This document shows, piece after piece, positions 50,556 through 59,146 of a stretch of DNA of 64,000 bases. The notes under the pieces are model-generated. The model saw only the letters and a program-made list of their open reading frames with translations, was not told the DNA's origin and did not search any database. This DNA comes from Mumia sp. ZJ1417. GTDB lineage: Bacteria > Actinomycetota > Actinomycetes > Propionibacteriales > Nocardioidaceae. Location of the stretch: the NCBI RefSeq assembly GCF_014127285.1, contig NZ_CP059901.1, positions 992,001-1,056,000 on the forward strand. Direction: 5' to 3'. Positions within the stretch are counted from its first letter, which is position 1. Each line of letters begins with the position of its first letter. The position numbers were made by a program, and so were the translations under genes.

Positions 50556-51799
50556 GCGTGCTCCTTTGCTCCGGAGTGGTCCGCCGTCGACGCCGGGCGG
50601 GCGGGTGAGCCCGTCCGGACCAGGGCGACGGTGTGCTGAGCGATCTCGGCCTCCTCATCGGTGGGGACGACCGCGACGCGGATCGGTCCACCGCCGATCA
50701 CGAGGCCCTCGGGAGGCACAGGGGAGACGTTGCGGTCGTGGTCGATCTCGATCCCGAGGTGGCCGAGCGGATCGCAGACCTCGACACGAAGGTTGGCGTC
50801 GTTCTCGCCGATCCCGGCGGTGAAGACCAGCGCGTGGACACCGGGGACGATGGCGAGGTAGGCGCCGACGTACTGACGGATCCGGTACACGGCGAGGCGT
50901 ACGGCGCCAAGGGCGGCCTCGTCCCCGTCGGCGGCGCGATCGGCGATCACGGCCATGTCGGAGTCGCCGGTCAGCCCGAGCAGCCCGCTGCGACGCTCGA
51001 GGAGCTCGGCGACCTCTCGCGTCGTCATCCCGGCCGAGTCCTGGAGGAACAGCACCGCCGACGCGTCGAAGTCTCCGGAGCGCGTCCCCATCACAAGGCC
51101 GGACAGAGGCGTGAAGCCCATCGACGTGTCGACGCTGCGGCCGCCCTGCACCGCGGTGATCGAGGCGCCGTTGCCGAGGTGGCAGACGATGAGGTTGACC
51201 TCGGCCTCAGGGATCCCGAGCAGCGCCGCGGTCCGGCCGGTGACGTACTCGACCGACGTCCCGTGGAACCCGTACCGGCGCAGCTGGTGGGTCTGGGCGA
51301 GGTCCTGCGGGATCGCGAACGTGTAGGCCTCCCACGGCAGCGTCGCGTGGAACGCCGTGTCAAAGACGGCGACCTGGGGGAGGTCGGGATCGCGCTCCTT
51401 CATCAGCCGCAGGCACTCGACTGCGACCGGGTTGTGCAGCGGCGCGAGCGACGACAATGCGTCGATCTGCGCGAGCACGTCGTCATCGACCACGACAGGT
51501 GCGCTGAAGGTCGTGCCGCCGTGCACGACACGGTGGCCGACGCCGATCAGCCCGTCGAGGCGCGCACCGGCTTCGTCGAAGCGTCCGAACATCGCGGCGA
51601 TCGCGTCGGCGTACGAGGCACCGGGCAGCGGCCGCTCGGTCGGCTCCTCGCCGGTGACCTGATAGCGCAACGACGTGCCGTCGTGCCCGATACGGGAGAC
51701 GATCCCTCGTCCCAGCCGCGTACCCGACGTCGCGTCACGAAGCTCGTACTTCAGTGACGACGAGCCCGCATTGATGACGAGCACCGTCTCGTCCGGCAT
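50552..51799 (-). CDS. ackA: Acetate kinase
   Basis: This 415-residue ASKHA-fold kinase shows the N-terminal phosphate-binding INAGSSSLKYEL, GHRVVHGG, the catalytic-type VFDTAFHATLP, GTRSGDFDA and the adenosine motif VFTAGIGENDANLR. It converts acetyl-phosphate and ADP to acetate and ATP. No phosphotransacetylase is adjacent, so acetyl-phosphate would come from phosphoketolase. GAGGAGGG precedes the ATG. The operon starts divergently from the GSP17M gene. Confidence 0.95.
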   Translation of the reverse strand: MPDETVLVINAGSSSLKYELRDATSGTRLGRGIVSRIGHDGTSLRYQVTGEEPTERPLPGASYADAIAAMFGRFDEAGARLDGLIGVGHRVVHGGTTFSAPVVVDDDVLAQIDALSSLAPLHNPVAVECLRLMKERDPDLPQVAVFDTAFHATLPWEAYTFAIPQDLAQTHQLRRYGFHGTSVEYVTGRTAALLGIPEAEVNLIVCHLGNGASITAVQGGRSVDTSMGFTPLSGLVMGTRSGDFDASAVLFLQDSAGMTTREVAELLERRSGLLGLTGDSDMAVIADRAADGDEAALGAVRLAVYRIRQYVGAYLAIVPGVHALVFTAGIGENDANLRVEVCDPLGHLGIEIDHDRNVSPVPPEGLVIGGGPIRVAVVPTDEEAEIAQHTVALVRTGSPARPASTADHSGAKEHA

Positions 51800-51942
51800 C
51801 GTTACCCTCCTCGCACGGGCAGCTGCTGCGGCGCGATCCGCGGGGCCACCCGCTCAGTCTGTCTCCGTGGGCTGGTCGCCGCACTCTGAGTAGATCCTCC
51901 CGCACGAGCGCGTCACACAAGGCGCACGCCGCTCCGAGTCAC

Positions 51943-51948
51943 TAGGGT
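51943..51948 (+). promoter_or_regulatory. -10 box TAGGGT of the GSP17M-like gene
   Basis: TAGGGT lies 27 bases before the ATG at 51976, with AGGAGGA at 51964-51970 between them, so this gene has a short conventional leader. Confidence 0.4.
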
Positions 51949-51975
51949 GATCTGCAGTCGATGAGGAGGAATCGC

Positions 51976-52530
51976 ATGGCGCAGCAGCAGGGCAGGCAGG
52001 GGTTCAGGCTGGAGTATCCCCAGCACCTGGCGTTCTTCGACCAGTACGCCGACGCGCAGCGAGCGGTGGACTACCTATCCGACCAGAAGTTCCCGGTCGA
52101 GAACATCATGATCGTCGGCACCGACCTCAAGCAGGTCGAGCGTGTGACCGGCCGGATGACGTGGGGCAAGGCGGCAGGGTACGGCGCGGCCACCGGAGCG
52201 TGGTTCGGCCTGCTCCTCGGACTCATCGTGGGGATCTTCGCTGAGCCCGGGGACTGGTTCCCGATCGTGCTGTCGGCGATCCTCTTCGGCCTGGTGTTCG
52301 GTGTCGTCTGGGGTTTGATCGGGTACGCGTTCACCGGCGGGCGTCGTGACTTCACCTCGGTGACGCAGGTGGTGGCGTCGCGGTACGAGCTGCTCGTCGA
52401 GCACAAGCTCCTCGCGGACGGGCAGCGCCTGCTGGCAGGCGCCCACCAGGCTGGCGCGGGGCAGTCCGCCCCGCAGGCACCGACAGCTCCGCCGCAGCCG
52501 CCGCCCGCGCAGGCGCCCCCCGAGGCGTGA
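51976..52530 (+). CDS. General stress protein 17M-like membrane protein (Rv1234-like)
   Basis: The 184-residue protein has an N-terminal ferredoxin-like half (YADAQRAVDYLSDQKFPVENIMIVGTDLKQVE), two hydrophobic helices (about residues 70-92 and 96-122), and a proline/alanine/glutamine-rich C-terminal tail. It belongs with the GSP17M/YflT-type stress proteins; function is unknown. Rv1234 lies just beyond the sigE-mrp block in M. tuberculosis, so this may be a displaced part of that block. AGGAGGA precedes the ATG. Confidence 0.8.
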   Translation: MAQQQGRQGFRLEYPQHLAFFDQYADAQRAVDYLSDQKFPVENIMIVGTDLKQVERVTGRMTWGKAAGYGAATGAWFGLLLGLIVGIFAEPGDWFPIVLSAILFGLVFGVVWGLIGYAFTGGRRDFTSVTQVVASRYELLVEHKLLADGQRLLAGAHQAGAGQSAPQAPTAPPQPPPAQAPPEA

Positions 52531-53582
52531 GCAGCTCCGACACCCGAGCCGTCACGGCGTTCCGGCGGCAGGCGGAGATCTGCGCGTCGCTCGGGTCGCC
52601 GATGTACGGCGACCTGATCGGCGCGCTGGCCGACGACCTCGCCGGCGGCGGCCCGACGAAGGACGTGCTCGGCCCCCTCGCGGACGACGGTGCTGCTCCG
52701 CCGGTCCTGCTCGCGCTGAGGCTGGTGGGCGGGCTTCACCGCCTCGTCCTCGACGACGAGGTGCCCGCGCTCGCTGCGTCGTACCCGAGTGTCGGCGGCG
52801 TGTGGGATCGCGACGTTGCGTGGCCCCACGTACGCGCGGCGCTCGTGGAGCACCGCGAGCGGCTGCACGCGTCGCTCGACCACCCCCTGCAGACCAACGA
52901 GGTCGGCCGCTCCGCCGCCCTCGCCGGCGGCGTTCTGCGTGTCGCCGACCGGTTCGCGCTGCCCGTGCGGCTGATCGAGATCGGTGCGAGCGCCGGACTC
53001 AACCTGCGCGTCGACCACTACCGCTTCGGATCGCCCTCGGGCTGGTGGGGACCCGTCGACTCCCGCGTCGCGATGCGCGGCGCGTGGAAAGGGCTCTCGC
53101 CACCCGTCGATGCCCCGCTCGAGATCGTCGAGCGCACCGGCTTCGACCTCACCCCGCTCGACATCGGACAGGCGGACGACCGGCGTGTCCTCGAGGCGTA
53201 CACCTGGCCCGACATGACCGAACGACTCTCCCGCCTGCGCGCCGCGACGACGATCGCGCAGGAGGTGCCCGTACGGCTCGAGCAGCGCAGCGCCGCCGAC
53301 GGACTCGACGCGCTCGAGCTCGTCGACGGGACGGCCACGGTGGTCTGGCACTCGATCACGTGGCCGTACCTCGACGACGACGAGCAGCGGCGCATCGTCG
53401 AGCGGCTCGACGCGCTCGGTGCGACCGCAGATGTCGATCGTGTCCTGGCGCACGTCCGGCTCGAGCCCGCTGACGTGCTCGCCGGCCCGTACCCGGTCAT
53501 CCTGACAACGTGGCCGTTCGGCGAGGCGACGGAGATCGGGTCCGCGCCGCCGCACGGCCTTCCCGTCACGTGGACGGCCTGA
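52527..53582 (+). CDS. DUF2332 family protein
   Basis: The 351-residue protein matches the DUF2332 plan: FRRQAEICASLGSPMYGDLI at the N terminus, a central nucleotide-binding-like LPVRLIEIGASAGLNLRVDHYRF, and late TVVWHSITWPYL. The central motif is reminiscent of a SAM-binding Rossmann start but is not canonical. Function is unknown. It starts at a GTG overlapping the GSP17M stop by 4 bases. Confidence 0.82.
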   Translation: MSSSDTRAVTAFRRQAEICASLGSPMYGDLIGALADDLAGGGPTKDVLGPLADDGAAPPVLLALRLVGGLHRLVLDDEVPALAASYPSVGGVWDRDVAWPHVRAALVEHRERLHASLDHPLQTNEVGRSAALAGGVLRVADRFALPVRLIEIGASAGLNLRVDHYRFGSPSGWWGPVDSRVAMRGAWKGLSPPVDAPLEIVERTGFDLTPLDIGQADDRRVLEAYTWPDMTERLSRLRAATTIAQEVPVRLEQRSAADGLDALELVDGTATVVWHSITWPYLDDDEQRRIVERLDALGATADVDRVLAHVRLEPADVLAGPYPVILTTWPFGEATEIGSAPPHGLPVTWTA

Positions 53583-53592
53583 GGAGTCAGCG

Positions 53593-54162
53593 ATGCCGGC
53601 GCAGCTGTGGATGGTGCGGCACGGGCCGACCGAGTGGGCGCGAAACGGACGCCACACGAGCCATACGGACCTGCCGCTGCTGCCTGACGGCGAGGAACGC
53701 GCACGCGACCTCCTGCCGCGACTGGCAGGCACGTCCTTCGCGCTGGTCCTGACGAGCCCGCGGATGCGCGCACGGCGCACGGCCGAGCTCGCGGGCTTCC
53801 CCGACGCCGTGGTCGTGCCGGAGCTGGCCGAGTGGGACTACGGGGCGTACGAGGGACTGACGACGCCACAGATCCGCGAGGACGTGCCGGGGTGGACGAC
53901 CTGGACGCACGGCGCGGGAGAGGTCGGAGGTGAGACCGCGGACGAGGTGGCGGCGCGCCTCGACCGGGTCGTCGCCCGGGTCCGTGCCGAGGACGGCCCG
54001 GTGCTGGTCTTCGGGCACGGCCACGCGCTGCGTGCGCTCGCGGCGCGATACCTCGGGGAGCCGGTCCGGTTCGGCGCGCGACTCGCGCTCGACACCGCCA
54101 CACTGTCGGTGCTCGGGTATGAGCACGACACGGATCCGGTGATTGAGCGCTGGAACTGCTGA
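53593..54162 (+). CDS. Histidine phosphatase family protein
   Basis: The 189-residue protein has the RHG catalytic motif at residues 9-11 (nucleophile His10), SPRMRARRTAELAG, LAEWDYGAYEG and the second catalytic histidine in FGHGHALRAL. Members act on sugar phosphates, acid phosphates or signalling molecules; the substrate is unknown. GAGGAG lies 6 bases before the ATG. It follows DUF2332 after 10 bases. Confidence 0.87.
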   Translation: MPAQLWMVRHGPTEWARNGRHTSHTDLPLLPDGEERARDLLPRLAGTSFALVLTSPRMRARRTAELAGFPDAVVVPELAEWDYGAYEGLTTPQIREDVPGWTTWTHGAGEVGGETADEVAARLDRVVARVRAEDGPVLVFGHGHALRALAARYLGEPVRFGARLALDTATLSVLGYEHDTDPVIERWNC

Positions 54163-54177
54163 GCGCGAGGGGGACGC

Positions 54178-55383
54178 GTGGAGTCGCTTTTCTGGATCAT
54201 GCTGGTGGCCGCGATCGCCCCGGTCGTCGCGGCGGCGATGCCGCGACGGCTGGTGCCGGAGGTCGTGCTGCTGCTCGTCGGAGGGATCGTCGTCGGCCCC
54301 TTCGTGCTCGACCTCGCCGGGGTCGAGCCGCCGATCGACCTCCTGCGTGAGCTCGGTCTCGGCTTCCTCTTCCTGCTCGCGGGCTACGAGATCGAGGTGG
54401 ACGAGCTGCGTGGCAGGGGCGGACGCCGCGCTCTGGTGACCTGGCTCGTCTGCCTGGCGCTGGCGTTCGCGACCGTCGCGCTCCTTTCGGCGACCGCGCT
54501 GGCGAGGCACGCCGAGACGGCCGTGGCGATCGCGCTGACCTCCACCGCGCTCGGGACCTTGCTCCCCATCCTCAAGGACTCGGGGCTGACGAGGACGCGG
54601 TTCGGCCGGACGGTCGTCAACCACGGGACGTTCGGGGAGCTGGGGCCGGTCGTGGCGATGGTCATCCTGCTCGGCGTCAACGGACCGGAGCGCGCAGTGC
54701 TGTCGCTCCTGCTCTTCGGCGTGGCGGCTGTCCTGGTCGCGGTCGTACCGACGAGGCTCCTGCCGTCGGCGTCGGTGATCCCGGGCCTCGTGCGCGCCGG
54801 CGCCGAGACGACGGCACAGACGACCGTACGCTTCACCGTGCTGCTCCTGGTGTCCCTGAGCGCTCTCGCTCTGGCCGTCAAGCTCGACACCATCCTGGCC
54901 GCCTTCGCGGCCGGCTTCATCCTCCGGCGGGCACTTCCCGGAGGGGACGAGCGACTCGAGACCAAGATCGACGGGCTCGCCTTCGGCCTCCTCATCCCCG
55001 TTTTCTTCGTGACCTCCGGAATGGCGATCGACCCCGCTGCTGTGTCGAAGGAGCCGGTCGTCCTCATCGCCTTCGTCCTCCTCATCCTGCTGGTGCGCGG
55101 AGGGCCGGTACTGGTGGCGACGCTGCTGCAGCGCGAGCCCGACGGCACCCGCAGCTTCGGCGTGCGTGACTCCGTACGGGTGTCTCTGTGGGCCTCGACC
55201 GGCTTACCGATCATGGTCGCGGTGAGCACGGTCGCGGTCGACGCGGGGGAGATGACCCAGACGACGGCGTCGATCCTCGTCGCGGGCGGCGCGATCACCG
55301 TCCTACTGCTGCCGACGACGGCGACTTTGCTCGCCCGGGATGGGGCCACCCGACCCGGGACGCCGGAGCCGGATCGGTCATGA
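54178..55383 (+). CDS. Cation:proton antiporter (CPA2/KefB-like)
   Basis: This 401-residue protein has about twelve hydrophobic helices and the CPA2 pore pattern, including [44 protein letters not shown] and SGMAIDPAAVSK. No C-terminal TrkA-N domain is present. It probably exchanges Na+ or K+ for H+, fitting the stress-related neighbourhood. GTG start with a GAGGGGG site. It ends the DUF2332-phosphatase-antiporter run. Confidence 0.85.
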   Translation: MESLFWIMLVAAIAPVVAAAMPRRLVPEVVLLLVGGIVVGPFVLDLAGVEPPIDLLRELGLGFLFLLAGYEIEVDELRGRGGRRALVTWLVCLALAFATVALLSATALARHAETAVAIALTSTALGTLLPILKDSGLTRTRFGRTVVNHGTFGELGPVVAMVILLGVNGPERAVLSLLLFGVAAVLVAVVPTRLLPSASVIPGLVRAGAETTAQTTVRFTVLLLVSLSALALAVKLDTILAAFAAGFILRRALPGGDERLETKIDGLAFGLLIPVFFVTSGMAIDPAAVSKEPVVLIAFVLLILLVRGGPVLVATLLQREPDGTRSFGVRDSVRVSLWASTGLPIMVAVSTVAVDAGEMTQTTASILVAGGAITVLLLPTTATLLARDGATRPGTPEPDRS

Positions 55384-55423
55384 TGACAGGCGCACCGCCG
55401 GTTCATCGACGTGAGGAGTGCCC

Positions 55424-55957
55424 ATGCAGTTCGGCCGCAGCTACGAGGAGTTCGAGGTCGGCGCGACCTACAAGCACTGGCCAGGGAAGACGGTCACCGA
55501 GTACGACGACCACCTCTTCAGCCTGCTCACGATGAACCACCACCCGCTCCACATGGACGCCAACTACGCCGAGAAGACGACGCAGTTCGGCAAGAACGTG
55601 GTCGTGGGCAACTACGTCTACTCGCTGCTGCTCGGCATGAGCGTGCCGGACATCTCGGGCAAGGCCATCGCGAACCTCGAGATCGAGTCGCTGCGCCACG
55701 TCGCCCCGACCTTCCACGGCGACACGATCTATGGCGAGACGACCGTGCTCGACAAGTGGGAGAGCAAGAGCAAGGACGATCGCGGAGTCGTCTACGTCGA
55801 GACGATCGGCTACAACCAGGACGGCAAGGTCGTCTGCATCTTCCGTCGCAAGGTGATGGTCCCGAAGGACAGCTACCTCGAGGAGCGCGGCGGCGAGCAG
55901 CCCGGCCGTCCCGTGCCGGTGCCGGACAAGAACTGGCCCGGCCCGAACGCCGAGTGA
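55424..55957 (+). CDS. MaoC/hot-dog hydratase, probable mesaconyl-CoA hydratase
   Basis: This 177-residue hot-dog protein has YEEFEVGATYKHWPGKTVTEYDDHLFSLLTMNHHPLHMDANYAEK, read in pieces, with the catalytic Asp/His region in TMNHHPLHMD, and then GNYVYSLLLGMSVPDISGK and GDTIYGETTVLDK. The pattern is that of MaoC-type hydratases in actinobacterial ethylmalonyl-CoA loci. That pathway's lyase and dehydrogenase are at 43-45 kb, so this gene probably works with them from a distance. AGGAG precedes the ATG at 55424; an in-frame GTG at 55418 is less likely. Confidence 0.78.
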   Translation: MQFGRSYEEFEVGATYKHWPGKTVTEYDDHLFSLLTMNHHPLHMDANYAEKTTQFGKNVVVGNYVYSLLLGMSVPDISGKAIANLEIESLRHVAPTFHGDTIYGETTVLDKWESKSKDDRGVVYVETIGYNQDGKVVCIFRRKVMVPKDSYLEERGGEQPGRPVPVPDKNWPGPNAE

Positions 55958-56003
55958 TGTACGTCACGCAATAATCGCTTTTCAGAAACATTTGCATTTG
56001 GGT

Positions 56004-56009
56004 TAACAT
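56004..56009 (+). promoter_or_regulatory. -10 box TAACAT for leaderless marR-type mRNA
   Basis: TAACAT ends 6 bases before the GTG at 56016; TTCAGA lies 17 bases further upstream as a -35. The region is AT-rich, unlike its surroundings, so it may also hold an autoregulatory operator. Confidence 0.5.
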
Positions 56010-56015
56010 CTTCGG

Positions 56016-56480
56016 GTGACGACACCCGAATCCCTTGCCGGCCGCCTGGAGGAGTTCTTCCTCCAGGTGGCCGCGTGCTGTGAGGAGGAGGGGATCGATG
56101 CGTTCCGCGCCGCCGACCTCTCCGCCACGCAGGTACGCACGCTGCTGACCGTGGCGAGCCGGTCGGAGGACACCCAGATCACCGACGTCGCCCGGGCGCT
56201 CGAGATCTCGGTGGCCGCGGCCGGCCGCGCCGTCGACCAGCTGGTCGGGCTCGGACTGATCCGCCGGCAGGAGTGCGCGAAGGACCGTCGTGTCCGCGTC
56301 GTCACCCTCACCGACGAGGGGCGTGACCTCGTCGGACGTCAGCTGAAGACCAAGCGGGCGGCCCTCCAAGAAATCGTTCGCGATCTGTCGGACCCGACAC
56401 GTAGCCTTCTTGATCGCGCGCTACGAGCCGCCCTCGCCGAACGCCAACCCACACCCCCGGGTAAGGACCCTTCTTCATGA
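56016..56480 (+). CDS. MarR family transcriptional regulator
   Basis: The 154-residue protein has a winged helix (QITDVARALEISVAAAGRAVDQLVGLGLIRRQECAKDRRVRVVTLTDEGRDL) with the DRRVRVV wing typical of MarR. It probably represses the downstream MFS exporter gene, to which it is coupled by a 4-base overlap, and its own AT-rich promoter. The inducer is unknown. Confidence 0.85.
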   Translation: MTTPESLAGRLEEFFLQVAACCEEEGIDAFRAADLSATQVRTLLTVASRSEDTQITDVARALEISVAAAGRAVDQLVGLGLIRRQECAKDRRVRVVTLTDEGRDLVGRQLKTKRAALQEIVRDLSDPTRSLLDRALRAALAERQPTPPGKDPSS

Positions 56481-58090
56481 GTCAAGACACCCAGACGCCA
56501 CCCGGCCCTGGTCCCCACAGCACGCCTGACGGCAGTGACAAGCTCGACGCCGCCGTCCTCAAGGTGGCGGGCGTGGTCGTGCTCGGCGCGATCATGTCGA
56601 TCCTCGACATCACTGTCGTCAGCGTCGCCCTCCCGACCTTCCAGAACGAGTTCGATGCCTCGTACGCCGAGGTCGCGTGGTCGATGACCGCGTACACGCT
56701 CGCGCTCGCGACCGTCATCCCGCTGACAGGGTGGGCTGCCGACCGATTTGGCACGAAGCGTCTCTACATGACCGCGCTGGTGCTCTTCACCGCCGGCTCC
56801 GTGCTCTGCAGCCTCGCCGGTGGCATCACCGAGCTCGTGGCCTTCCGTGTGATCCAGGGCCTCGGCGGCGGCATGCTGATGCCGCTGGGCATGACGATCA
56901 TGACCCGCGCCGCCGGTCCGCACCGGATCGGTCGCGTGATGGCCGTTCTCGGGGTCCCGATGCTGCTCGGCCCGATCGCCGGCCCGATCCTCGGCGGCTG
57001 GCTCATCGAGAGCCTCAACTGGCACTGGATCTTCCTGATCAACCTGCCGATCGGCATCATCGGGCTCGTCTACGCATGGCGCGTGCTGCCGAAGGACTCG
57101 CCGGAGCCATCGGAGTCGTTCGACTGGACCGGCATGATCCTCCTGTCGCCGGGCCTCGCGCTGTTCCTGTTCGGTGTCTCCTCGATCCCCGAGGAGGGCA
57201 CGATCTGGGCGACCAAGGTGCTCGTCACCGCGGCGATCGGAGCCGTGCTCATCGTGGCCTTCGTCTTCCACGCGTTCCGTCCCGAGCACCCGCTGGTCGA
57301 CCTGCGGCTCTTCAAGCACCGCAACCTCACGGTCGCGGTGGTCACGATGGCGTTCTTCGCGGTCGCGTTCTTCGGCGCGAGCATCCTGTTCGCGGCGTAC
57401 TTCCTGCAGATCCGCGGAGAGACGACCCTCATGGCCGGTCTCCTGCTGGCGCCGCAGGGCATCGGAGCGATGCTCACGATGCCGATCGGTGGCGCACTCA
57501 CCGACCGCATCGGCCCCGGCAAGGTCGTGCTCGGTGGTCTCGCGCTGACGACGCTTGGCATGGCGGGCTTCACGCAGGTCGGCGCCGACACCTCGTACCC
57601 GTTCCTGCTGGGCGCGCTGTTCGTGATGGGCCTCGGCATGGGTCTGACGATGATGCCGACGATGACGGCGGCGCTCGCCACGCTCACCGACCACACGATC
57701 GCTCGGGGCTCGACGCTGATGAACATCATCCAGCAGGTCGCGGCATCCATCGGTACGGCGGTGTTCTCGGTGGTGCTGACCAACCAGCTGGCGAGTGGCA
57801 AGTCGCTCGGCGAGCTGCTGGCCCTCCCGCCGAACACCCCCGCCGAACTGGCCGACACCTCGCTCGCCGAGGCCGCGATCGGCTCGTGGAGCAAGCCGGA
57901 GCTGCTCGACCTGATCCCTGCGAACCTGATCACCCAGGGGCTCGCCGAGGCTGCTGATGCGTTCGGCGTCGCGTTCGTCCTGGCGACGGTGCTGATCGCG
58001 CTGACGATGGTTCCCGCGTTCTTCCTTCCGCGCAAGCGGATCGAGCGCGAGGACGAGGGTGCTGCGCAGGCTCCGGTGGTCATGCACTGA
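56477..58090 (+). CDS. DHA2 family MFS multidrug efflux transporter
   Basis: The 537-residue protein has about fourteen hydrophobic helices. The motif A-like loop is AADRFGTKRLY and motif C-like segment is GPIAGPILGGWLI; FQNEFDASYAEVAWSMTAYTLALA is typical of EmrB/QacA-type H+-coupled exporters. It should expel amphiphilic compounds; the substrate range cannot be predicted. The first gene of its operon is its likely MarR repressor. Confidence 0.9.
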   Translation: MSQDTQTPPGPGPHSTPDGSDKLDAAVLKVAGVVVLGAIMSILDITVVSVALPTFQNEFDASYAEVAWSMTAYTLALATVIPLTGWAADRFGTKRLYMTALVLFTAGSVLCSLAGGITELVAFRVIQGLGGGMLMPLGMTIMTRAAGPHRIGRVMAVLGVPMLLGPIAGPILGGWLIESLNWHWIFLINLPIGIIGLVYAWRVLPKDSPEPSESFDWTGMILLSPGLALFLFGVSSIPEEGTIWATKVLVTAAIGAVLIVAFVFHAFRPEHPLVDLRLFKHRNLTVAVVTMAFFAVAFFGASILFAAYFLQIRGETTLMAGLLLAPQGIGAMLTMPIGGALTDRIGPGKVVLGGLALTTLGMAGFTQVGADTSYPFLLGALFVMGLGMGLTMMPTMTAALATLTDHTIARGSTLMNIIQQVAASIGTAVFSVVLTNQLASGKSLGELLALPPNTPAELADTSLAEAAIGSWSKPELLDLIPANLITQGLAEAADAFGVAFVLATVLIALTMVPAFFLPRKRIEREDEGAAQAPVVMH

Positions 58091-58112
58091 CGAGGAGCTG
58101 ACACCTCTGCTT

Positions 58113-58167
58113 CGGCGGTGGGTCTGCTGTCACCGAACGGGGGTCGGTGACAGCGGGCCCACCGCCG
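58113..58167. terminator. 24-bp-arm hairpin after the MFS gene
   Basis: Arms 58113-58136 and 58144-58167 are complementary at 22 of 24 positions around a 7-base loop. It follows the MFS stop by about 20 bases and precedes the next promoter. It has no U-tract. Confidence 0.75.
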
Positions 58168-58196
58168 TTGGTGTGTCTGGCGCCGGACGTCGCCGG

Positions 58197-58202
58197 TAAC
58201 CT
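58197..58202 (+). promoter_or_regulatory. -10 box TAACCT for leaderless PHP gene mRNA
   Basis: TAACCT ends 6 bases before the GTG at 58209. Confidence 0.5.
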
Positions 58203-58208
58203 GACCGC

Positions 58209-59051
58209 GTGCTCATCGACCTCCACACCCACTCGCGCCGGTCCGACGGCACCGACAGCCCGACGGAGCTGGTCGAGAACGCGGCTCGCGCCGGACTCGC
58301 TGTGGTCGCGCTGACCGACCACGACGCGATGACGGGGTGGGACGAGGCGCAGATCGCCGCCGACCGGGTCGGCATCACCCTCGTGAAGGGTCTGGAGATC
58401 TCGTGCACGTTCCGTCACCGCGGAGTGCACCTGCTCGGCTACGAGCCCGACCCGTCCGACCCGGCGCTGCTCGCCGAACTCGAGCAGGTGCTGCGGGGGC
58501 GGCAGGACCGCCTCCCCAAGACCCTCGCCAAGCTCAACGAGCTCGGCATCCCGATCACCGAGGACGACGTCCTCGCCGTCTCGGGTGACGCCGCGGCCAC
58601 CGGACGCCCGCACGTCGCCGACGCGCTGCGGATCGCGGGGGTGGTCGCGAGCCGCGACGAGGCGTTCGAGAGGTTCCTGATGCCGGGGCGCCCGGCGTAC
58701 GTCGACCGTTACGCCGCCGACCTCGAGCACATGATCCGGCTGCTGGTCGCCGCCGGGGGACGCGCGGTGATCGCGCATCCGTGGACGCGACAGAGCCGTT
58801 CGGTCCTCACGGCGGAGACGATCGGCGAGCTCGCCGACGTCGGGCTCGCCGGGCTCGAGATCGACCACAACGACCACGACGCCGACACGCGTGCGGCGCT
58901 GCGGGCGATCGCTGGCGACCTCGACCTCGTCGTCACGGGGTCGAGCGACTATCACGGGACGGGCAAGGTCGGGTACGACCTCGGGATCAACACGACGGCC
59001 CCGGACCAGGCCGTACGGCTCCTCGGCGACCGGGTCACCCTCTTCCGCTGA
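58209..59051 (+). CDS. PHP domain metal-dependent phosphoesterase (TrpH-like)
   Basis: This 280-residue protein begins with the PHP metal motif LIDLHTHSRRSDGT, followed by LTDHDAMTGWDEA, KGLEISC, the histidine in VIAHPWT, GLEIDHNDHD and GSSDYHG at the end. It matches the E. coli TrpH/RNase AM group, which hydrolyses 3',5'-nucleoside bisphosphates and short RNA 5' ends. The exact substrate here is inferred. The GTG start has a TAACCT box 6 bases upstream. Confidence 0.88.
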   Translation: MLIDLHTHSRRSDGTDSPTELVENAARAGLAVVALTDHDAMTGWDEAQIAADRVGITLVKGLEISCTFRHRGVHLLGYEPDPSDPALLAELEQVLRGRQDRLPKTLAKLNELGIPITEDDVLAVSGDAAATGRPHVADALRIAGVVASRDEAFERFLMPGRPAYVDRYAADLEHMIRLLVAAGGRAVIAHPWTRQSRSVLTAETIGELADVGLAGLEIDHNDHDADTRAALRAIAGDLDLVVTGSSDYHGTGKVGYDLGINTTAPDQAVRLLGDRVTLFR

Positions 59052-59054
59052 CCC

Positions 59055-59096
59055 CGGGTCACTTTCTGCCCTCGCCGGGTCACTTTCTGCCGGCGC
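59055..59096 (-). repeat. 21-bp-period tandem dimer, locus B
   Basis: Two 21-base units, 59055-59075 and 59076-59096, carry CGGGTCACTTTCTGCC on the plus strand, the reverse complement of the units at 3.1 kb and 61.16 kb. They lie 4 bases past the PHP stop codon. Confidence 0.75.
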
Positions 59097-59116
59097 GCTG
59101 GGTGAGAGAAACCCAC

Positions 59117-59135
59117 GACCCATCTGGAGTGGGTC
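59117..59135. promoter_or_regulatory. Palindrome next to the glycosidase-like gene promoter
   Basis: GACCCA (59117-59122) and TGGGTC (59130-59135) form a 6-base inverted repeat with a 7-base spacer, 3 bases upstream of the TAGACT -10 box, a good position for a repressor site. Confidence 0.4.
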
Positions 59136-59137
59136 AG

Positions 59138-59143
59138 TAGACT
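59138..59143 (+). promoter_or_regulatory. -10 box TAGACT of the glycosidase-like gene
   Basis: TAGACT ends 6 bases before a GTG at 59150 and 3 bases before the overlapping ATG at 59147, so the GTG may be the real leaderless start. Confidence 0.45.
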
Positions 59144-59146
59144 TTA

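Noticed and set aside
48051-50639. 862-codon plus-strand open frame opposite phosphoketolase
   Set aside because: Antisense shadow of xfp; no conserved motif and wrong composition for a real protein.
56339-58087. 582-codon minus-strand open frame opposite the MFS gene
   Set aside because: Antisense to a 14-helix transporter; the product is Arg/His/Glu-rich with no hydrophobic segments.
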